Source: Candidatus Microthrix parvicella Bio17-1 (GTDB taxonomy: Bacteria; Actinomycetota; Acidimicrobiia; Acidimicrobiales; Microtrichaceae). Taken from it: a stretch of 64,000 bases of DNA. Positions 61,309 through 64,000 of this stretch are shown piece after piece (within the stretch, counting starts at the first letter, position 1; each line of letters begins with the position of its first letter). The position numbers and the translations under genes are program-made. The stretch is from assembly GCF_000299415.1 (NCBI RefSeq), contig NZ_AMPG01000001.1, positions 930,001-994,000 of the forward strand. The letters run 5' to 3'. Under the pieces are notes generated by a model that was given only the letters and a program-made list of their open reading frames with translations, did no database searches and was not told where the DNA came from.

Positions 61309-61359
61309 TCGCGCTCCGGACGGCTTGAGACGAAGCGGCCGTTGGATACCCTGCCGCGC

Positions 61360-62502
61360 ATGACCGCTGATGCGATGCGCCGCCTGTTGGACCATGTGGG
61401 AGAAGCGCTCGAGGAGATGGGGCCCTTCGACAGCGCGCAGGAGGAGGCCGACGCTCATCGACACCTGCTGCGGCTCTGCTCGGCTGGTCTTGAGCTGTAC
61501 GTCGAGCGGGCCGACCCGGCCCGGCCGCTGCCGACCGTGTGGATGTCGCCCACCCGCAAGTTCCTTGGCGACAGCCCGGACACGATTTACACCACGGTCC
61601 CGGTGTCACCGGACCATACCTACGCCCTGACGATCCAGCCCGGCAATGCCGTCTACATCGGCGTGGTCGTCTATGCACGGGACGAGCCGGGCGGCCCGGT
61701 GAGAGCGGTGTCGAGCGTGATCGACACCAGGTTGGAGTCGGTCGACGGACGGTTCGAGATCAAGGTCGGGTCCGACGTCGACCCGGATGACCCCCAGGGC
61801 CTCCTTCTTGACGATCGGTCGTTCTGGATCATGGTGCGCGAGTACTTCTCCGACCCCCGCAACCATCGAGCGTCGACGATCACGATCGAACGAACCGACG
61901 GCGACATCACCGACGGACTCCCGAACCCAGACGATCTGACGGCCGGCATCGATGCCGCCGCCGACTGGATACTCAGCCAGGCCCGCGCCGATGCCGCCCT
62001 CTACGGGTTGATGGCCTTCCCGCAGGGATCGAGTGTTCAGGCAGAACAGGATGTCGAGGTTCCCGACGACCTGGTGTCGCTGTTCTACCCGACGCCTGAC
62101 ATCGCCTATCAGGGGTGTCGGTTCACGCTCGAAACCGACGACCAGCTTGAGATCACATTCAGGCCGCCGGCGTGCCGGTTCTGGTCGGTCGTGGTGTCCA
62201 CCCCGTGGTTCGAGTCGTTGGAGCAGCGCTCCACCCCGGCGTCGATCAACAGCGCCACGGCCGAGGTCGACGAAGACGGCAAAGTGACCGTCGTCGTCTC
62301 GGAGAGCAACCCGGGCCTCGCCAACTGGATCCCGTTACGCGGGTATCGCAAGGGCCAGGTCGCGTATCGGGTACTGCTTGGCGAGTCGGAGCTCTCCGAG
62401 GCCACTTACGTCGTCGGCACAAACCGGAGGAGCGGGGACTCCGAACCTTTGGCAGTATTGGCAACGACCAAGCTCGACGGTAGGGACGACGGCGGGCGGT
62501 GA
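61360..62502 (+). CDS. DUF1214-type protein
   Basis: 380 residues from ATG 61360. No transmembrane or signal segment. An N-terminal helical part (1-55) is followed by beta-rich regions with DTIYTTVPVSPDHTYAL (about 73-89) and, near the C-terminus, FWSVVVSTPWF, VVVSESNPGLANWIPL and RVLLGESE, a layout seen in DUF1214/DUF1254 proteins. Function of that family is unknown. A longer TTG start at 61342 is possible but lacks support. Convergent with the ABC exporter. Confidence 0.7.
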   Translation: MTADAMRRLLDHVGEALEEMGPFDSAQEEADAHRHLLRLCSAGLELYVERADPARPLPTVWMSPTRKFLGDSPDTIYTTVPVSPDHTYALTIQPGNAVYIGVVVYARDEPGGPVRAVSSVIDTRLESVDGRFEIKVGSDVDPDDPQGLLLDDRSFWIMVREYFSDPRNHRASTITIERTDGDITDGLPNPDDLTAGIDAAADWILSQARADAALYGLMAFPQGSSVQAEQDVEVPDDLVSLFYPTPDIAYQGCRFTLETDDQLEITFRPPACRFWSVVVSTPWFESLEQRSTPASINSATAEVDEDGKVTVVVSESNPGLANWIPLRGYRKGQVAYRVLLGESELSEATYVVGTNRRSGDSEPLAVLATTKLDGRDDGGR

Positions 62503-62572
62503 GGGCGAAATATTTGATCGCTCATGACCGCTCAAGCTGGGTACCGGCCACAGCCACAGCGCATTCGTCGAC

Positions 62573-64000
62573 CTACACGACCTCGCGGGCGGCACCGGCG
62601 AACTGGGCGTTGTACAGCGTGGCATAGGCACCGCCGGCGGCCAGCAGCTCGTCGTGGTTGCCCTGCTCGACGATGTGGCCGTCATCCATCACCAGGATGA
62701 TGTCCGCATCGCGGATCGTCGACAGGCGGTGCGCAATCACAAAGGAGGTGCGGTTCGTCCGCAGCGCCGCCATCGCATGCTGAATCAGCACCTCGGTGCG
62801 GGTATCGACCGACGACGTCGCCTCATCCAAAATCAGAATCGCCGGTTTCGCGAGGAACGCACGGGCAATGGTCAGCAACTGCTTCTCGCCCGCCGAAACG
62901 TTGCCGCCCTCGTCGTCGATCACCGTGTCGTACCCGTCGGGCAGGGTGCGGACGAACCGGTCGACGTAGGTGGCCTTCGCGGCCGACATGATCTCCTCCT
63001 CGGACGCCTCGAGGTTGCCGTAGGCGATGTTCTCGCGGATGGTGCCGCCAAACAGCCACGTGTCCTGGAGCACCATGCCCATCGACGCCCGCAGGTGATG
63101 ACGGGTCATCTCCGAAACGTCGACCCCGTCGATCGTGATCGTGCCCGAATCAATGTCGTAGAACCGCATCAACAGGTTGACCAGCGTGGTCTTGCCGGCA
63201 CCCGTCGGCCCCACAATCGCCACCGTCTCGCCCGGCTCGGCAACCAGCGAGAGGTCCCGGATCAGAGGACGGTCCGGATCGTACGAGAACGACACGTCGG
63301 CGAACTCCACCCGGCCCTCTACCGTGCCCTCGATCTCGGCAGGCACGACCGCGTCGGGAGACTCCTCGTCCACGTCGAGCAACGCGAACACCCGCTCGAT
63401 CGATGCCACACCCGACTGGAACACGTTCGCCATCGCCGCAACCTGGGTGAGCGGCTGAGTGAACTGCCGCGAGTACTGGATGAATGCCTGCACGTCACCC
63501 AGCGACAACGCACCCGACGCCACCCGCAACCCGCCGATCACCGCGATGGCCACAAAGTTGAGGTTGCCGAGGAACATCATCGCCGGCTGGATGATCCCCG
63601 AGATGAACTGGGCACCGAAGCTGGCCTCATACAGCTCCTCGTTGACCTCGTTGAATTTCTCCTCGGCTTCAGCCTGGCGGCCGAACACCTTCACCAATGC
63701 GTGACCGGTGAAGGACTCCTCCACCTGAGCATTCAACGTGCCCGTGTGCTTCCACTGGGCGATGAACTTGGTCTTCGACCGTGACGCAATGAACTTGGTG
63801 AGAAAGAGTGCGCTGGGGATCGTGATCAACGCAACCAGCGCCAGAAGCGGGGAGATGATGAACATCATCACCATCACGCCGACGATGGTGAACAGCGAGG
63901 TCAGCATCTGGCCCAGGGTCTGCTGAAGGCTCTGGGCCACGTTGTCGATGTCGTTGGTGACCCGGCTGAGTAGGTCACCGCGGGGCTGCCGGTCGACATA
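62573..64000 (-). CDS. ABC exporter, fused permease-ATPase (cut by window edge)
   Basis: Multidrug/lipid-type half transporter (ABCB/MsbA-like) running off the right edge; 475 residues visible. The first visible residues [19 protein letters not shown] are the usual cytoplasmic loop after helix 2. At least three hydrophobic helices follow, then the ATPase: Walker [11 protein letters not shown]-loop [15 protein letters not shown], signature NVSAGEKQ (SAGEK rather than SGGQ), Walker [13 protein letters not shown] and H-loop IAHRLSTI. The partner half-transporter is probably upstream, outside the window. Confidence 0.94.
   Translation of the reverse strand, partial: YVDRQPRGDLLSRVTNDIDNVAQSLQQTLGQMLTSLFTIVGVMVMMFIISPLLALVALITIPSALFLTKFIASRSKTKFIAQWKHTGTLNAQVEESFTGHALVKVFGRQAEAEEKFNEVNEELYEASFGAQFISGIIQPAMMFLGNLNFVAIAVIGGLRVASGALSLGDVQAFIQYSRQFTQPLTQVAAMANVFQSGVASIERVFALLDVDEESPDAVVPAEIEGTVEGRVEFADVSFSYDPDRPLIRDLSLVAEPGETVAIVGPTGAGKTTLVNLLMRFYDIDSGTITIDGVDVSEMTRHHLRASMGMVLQDTWLFGGTIRENIAYGNLEASEEEIMSAAKATYVDRFVRTLPDGYDTVIDDEGGNVSAGEKQLLTIARAFLAKPAILILDEATSSVDTRTEVLIQHAMAALRTNRTSFVIAHRLSTIRDADIILVMDDGHIVEQGNHDELLAAGGAYATLYNAQFAGAAREVV

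Overview
The window is GC-rich, densely packed actinobacterial DNA. Evidence for Actinomycetota: a mycothiol-dependent nitroreductase-type domain (29523-30173), several F420-type oxidoreductases (24816, 30170, 32112), a SenX3/RegX3-type phosphate regulator pair, DUF3039 and DUF3054 proteins, and many GTG starts with 4-base ATGA/GTGA overlaps. The high GC and the mix of F420 enzymes, acyl-CoA enzymes and trehalose synthesis would fit Acidimicrobiia (Microthrix- or Ilumatobacter-like), but that placement is inference. No rRNA, tRNA or CRISPR array was recognised.

Layout. 1-2.5 kb: minus-strand trehalose-phosphate synthase (cut by the left edge), homocysteine methyltransferase and SpoU-type RNA methyltransferase. 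2.6-4.8 kb: a ClC channel, then an ArsC-type protein whose active-site Cys12 codon is TGA followed at once by a SECIS-like hairpin, i.e. a predicted selenoprotein. 4.9-8 kb: a membrane-anchored protein divergent from a response regulator/histidine kinase pair. 8-18.5 kb: biotinyl-carboxyltransferase fusion, an acyltransferase-like protein, a GAF-SpoIIE phosphatase, an acyl/malonyl-CoA synthetase, YaaA, a Zn alcohol dehydrogenase and two divergent fluoride-channel genes. 18.5-24 kb: S4 protein, the oxidative pentose phosphate operon gnd-zwf-pgl and a GT-C glycosyltransferase. 24-34.6 kb: Nudix, luciferase-like and CDF genes, a decayed cadI/arsR pair, a DUF3089 lipoprotein, an amidotransferase/nitroreductase fusion, a three-gene translationally coupled F420-type operon, desaturase and aldo-keto reductase. 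34.7-41.3 kb: one continuous phosphate operon pstS-pstC-pstA-pstB-phoU-senX3-regX3 with a PHO-box-like array upstream. 41.7-52.7 kb: thioesterase, GH3 glucosidase/amidase, MOSC, DUF3039, a sulfatase/DJ-1 fusion, SRPBCC, haloalkane dehalogenase and its divergent TetR regulator. 52.7-55.8 kb: an accessory patch (truncated luciferase-like gene, truncated glycosyltransferase, Nudix, PIG-L deacetylase, an IS982-family element). 55.8-64 kb: GH4 glycosidase, hydrolases, a DegT-fold protein with His in place of the PLP lysine, SDR, DUF1214 protein and an ABC exporter cut by the right edge.

Connections. The pst operon joins uptake, PhoU and the two-component regulator in one transcription unit. gnd-zwf-pgl supplies NADPH. 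A recurring feature is in-frame tandem repeats (6, 9, 12 or 15 bp units) in linkers and tails of unrelated proteins, plus a perfect 45 bp duplication between genes. The strongest unusual find is the selenocysteine ArsC at 4448-4804, which conventional gene calling would shorten to about 100 residues and so lose the active site.
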